Source of the DNA: an uncultured Elusimicrobia bacterium
GTDB lineage: Bacteria > Elusimicrobiota > Elusimicrobia > UBA1565 > UBA9628
Length of the DNA: 6,234 nucleotides
Assembly (NCBI GenBank): GCA_903874575.1
Contig: CAIQSZ010000358.1
Location: 1-6,234 of the forward strand
Direction: 5' to 3'
Shown here: positions 4,909 through 6,234 of the stretch, piece after piece
How the letters are laid out: each line of letters opens with the position of its first letter
Numbering within the stretch: position 1 is the stretch's first letter
Translations under genes and position numbers: made by a program
Notes under the pieces: model-generated
What the model was told of the DNA's origin: nothing
Seen by the model: only the letters and a program-made list of their open reading frames with translations
The model's database searches: none

Positions 4909-6234
4909 CGCGCCGCTCCCAACACGCCGCCCAACAGGAGCGCCGCCGCGGCCGCCATCCACCAAAGATAATCGTTGAGGCGGCCCGACGCGCAGTCGGA
5001 GAGCAGTCCCGCCGCGCCGCGCGTGGCGACCGCGGAGCCCTCGATGGCGCCGTCCCACCAGCGCTTGTCGAGCACGCGGCCGACGAAGCCCGCCAAAGCG
5101 ACGACGCCGTCGGCGAAGGCGGCCACGAAGGTCTTCCAGCCGAAGTCGGACTCGAAGACGGCCTCCAGCGCGGGAGAGGCGCGGCGCCAGCGCCAGTCGA
5201 AGCCCGCGTCCTTCATGGTGAGCCACCATGCGGCCGCGAAGCCCAGGACCGCCAGCGCGCCGCCGCGCCCGAACAGTTCCTTGAATCCGAGTTCCTGTAT
5301 CTCCGTCGCGCCCGGCAGGTTCAGCGGAGCGGACAGCTGCGGGATGCCGGAGGGCAGGCCTTGCCAACCCACGGCGACCGACGCCGCCAATTGAGGGCCC
5401 AGCCAGCCCACGGACAGCGCGCCGACGGCAAGAAGCGCGACGGGCCAGACCAAACCAAGCTCGGCTTCATGCGGATGCGCGCGCAGGCCCCGCTGTTCGG
5501 GGCGCTCGCCGTGGAAGGTGAGCAGGAGCATGCGCGCGATGTAGAACGCGGAGCCGAAGGACAGCAGCGGGCTCAGCCACTTGACGACGCCTCCGTGCTC
5601 CCAGGCCGCGTCGAGAATGGCGTCCTTGCTGAAGAACCCCGCGAACGGCCAAATGCCGGACAGCGAAAGCGCGGCGACGACGAAGCAGACGTAAGTCCAC
5701 GGCAGGGCCTTGCGCCAGCCGCCGACCTCGTCCACGTTGGCCGTGGGCTTATGAATGGCGTGACCGATATTGCCGGCGCACAGGAACAAGACCGCCTTGA
5801 AGAACCCATGCGCGATCAAATGGAACAGCGCCAAACCGATCCGGCCCAGGCCCAAGGCCAGCATCATGATGCCGAGATGGCTCACCGTCGAATAGGCGAG
5901 GATGCGCTTCAAGTCCTTCTTCGTGGCGGCGATGACCGCCGAGAAAAGCGCGGTGAACAGGCCGATCTTGGCGACCAACGGCGGCAGGGCGGGCACCGCG
6001 GCGATCAGCGGCCACGAGCGCACCAGCAGGAACACGCCGGCGGTCACCATGGTGGCCGCGTGCATCAACGCCGAAGTCGGGGTGGGGCCCTCCATCGCCT
6101 CGGGCAGCCAGAAATAGAGCGGGAACTGCGCCGACTTCGCGCACGCGGCCCAGATCAGCCCGCACCCGATGACCGGGAGAAACGCCGGCGTGAACAACTC
6201 GGGATGGCCGAGCTGGGCGTAGATGAGGTTGAAG
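4905..6234 (-). CDS. nuoL: NADH-quinone oxidoreductase subunit L (antiporter-like, ND5-like), 5' end beyond window
   Basis: Distal proton-translocating membrane subunit of complex I. The frame is open to the window edge, so the start is not here: residues FNLIYAQLGHPE are read upstream of the TTG at 6197, which is internal. The visible 442 residues begin near E. coli position 197 judged from the KSAQ motif; about 200 N-terminal residues, including the helix 5 Glu, are missing. Visible (fragment numbering): Lys33 in AKSAQFPLYFWLPEAMEGPTPTSALMHAATM (helices 7-8, with His58), KKDLKRILAYSTVSHLG, AHGFFKAVLF (Lys146) and FAGFFSKDAIL (Lys203, helix 12). The C-terminal part is longer than in NuoM and NuoN and holds two more helices, an amphipathic stretch (FGWKTFVAAF to DKRWWDGAIEG) fitting the lateral helix HL, and a final helix YLWWMAAAAALLLGGVLGAA. 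This extension identifies NuoL rather than MrpA or NuoM. The stop overlaps nuoM as ATGA. Confidence 0.96.
   Translation of the reverse strand, partial: FNLIYAQLGHPELFTPAFLPVIGCGLIWAACAKSAQFPLYFWLPEAMEGPTPTSALMHAATMVTAGVFLLVRSWPLIAAVPALPPLVAKIGLFTALFSAVIAATKKDLKRILAYSTVSHLGIMMLALGLGRIGLALFHLIAHGFFKAVLFLCAGNIGHAIHKPTANVDEVGGWRKALPWTYVCFVVAALSLSGIWPFAGFFSKDAILDAAWEHGGVVKWLSPLLSFGSAFYIARMLLLTFHGERPEQRGLRAHPHEAELGLVWPVALLAVGALSVGWLGPQLAASVAVGWQGLPSGIPQLSAPLNLPGATEIQELGFKELFGRGGALAVLGFAAAWWLTMKDAGFDWRWRRASPALEAVFESDFGWKTFVAAFADGVVALAGFVGRVLDKRWWDGAIEGSAVATRGAAGLLSDCASGRLNDYLWWMAAAAALLLGGVLGAAR
4916..4920 (-). promoter_or_regulatory. Shine-Dalgarno of nuoM, inside the 3' end of nuoL
   Basis: The minus strand reads GGGAG, 7 bases before the ATG at 4908. 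It supports the nuoM start inside a longer open frame and uses the same 7-base spacing as nuoA and nuoB. Confidence 0.7.

Noticed and set aside
4909..5367. In-frame 153-residue upstream extension of nuoM, suggesting a longer protein
   Set aside because: The extension is Arg/Gly-rich and lies over conserved nuoL in another frame. The ATG at 4908 has a binding site, an ATGA overlap and the expected NuoM N-terminal helix.
6195..6197. TTG at 6197 as the start of nuoL
   Set aside because: Conserved-looking hydrophobic coding sequence continues in frame to the window edge, and starting here would remove about a third of NuoL.
1..6234. Membrane subunits as part of an Mrp antiporter, formate hydrogenlyase or membrane-bound hydrogenase
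   Set aside because: The NuoL C-terminal extension, NuoM helix 12 Glu, NuoN, NuoA and the NuoD quinone-site His and Tyr all fit complex I. No nickel-binding cysteine pair appears in the visible part of NuoD (its C-terminus is outside the window).

Overview
The window is one uninterrupted stretch of a bacterial respiratory complex I (NADH:quinone oxidoreductase, nuo) operon, entirely on the minus strand. Read in the direction of transcription (from 6234 down to 1) the order is nuoL (5' end missing) - nuoM - nuoN - nuoA - nuoB - nuoC - nuoD (3' end missing). The DNA is strongly GC-rich (roughly two thirds by eye, not counted). nuoC and nuoD are separate genes, unlike the fused nuoCD of Escherichia coli. 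No taxonomic marker is present. I can only say it is a GC-rich bacterium with a nuo gene order unlike the textbook one, plausibly from a less-studied phylum; this is inference.

Layout: 6234-3437 and 3439-2090 encode the three antiporter-like proton-pumping membrane subunits (NuoL, NuoM, NuoN). 2093-1731 encodes the small membrane subunit NuoA at the hinge between the membrane and peripheral arms. 1740-1 encodes the Q-module proteins NuoB (cluster N2), NuoC and NuoD (quinone-binding subunit). Every one of the six gene junctions overlaps: four ATGA overlaps (L/M, M/N, N/A, C/D), one GTGA overlap (B/C) and one 10-base overlap (A/B). No non-coding DNA exists in the window, so no promoter or terminator is expected and none was seen.

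How the genes work together: NuoB, NuoC and NuoD form the junction where electrons reach quinone. NuoA links this site to the membrane arm, and NuoL, NuoM and NuoN translocate protons using charged residues in broken helices; most of these residues are visible here. The remaining genes for a complete complex (nuoH, I, J, K and possibly E, F, G) are not in the window and may flank it.

The noteworthy points are modest: the rotated gene order (LMN ahead of ABCD), the fully overlapping architecture, and several substitutions at conserved positions (NuoD Glu122 for the usual Asp near the quinone site, NuoA FDVD and PYETG, the NuoC signature, an extra Cys next to an N2 ligand in NuoB, Gln269 in NuoN). 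I found no mobile element, CRISPR, RNA gene or novel system.
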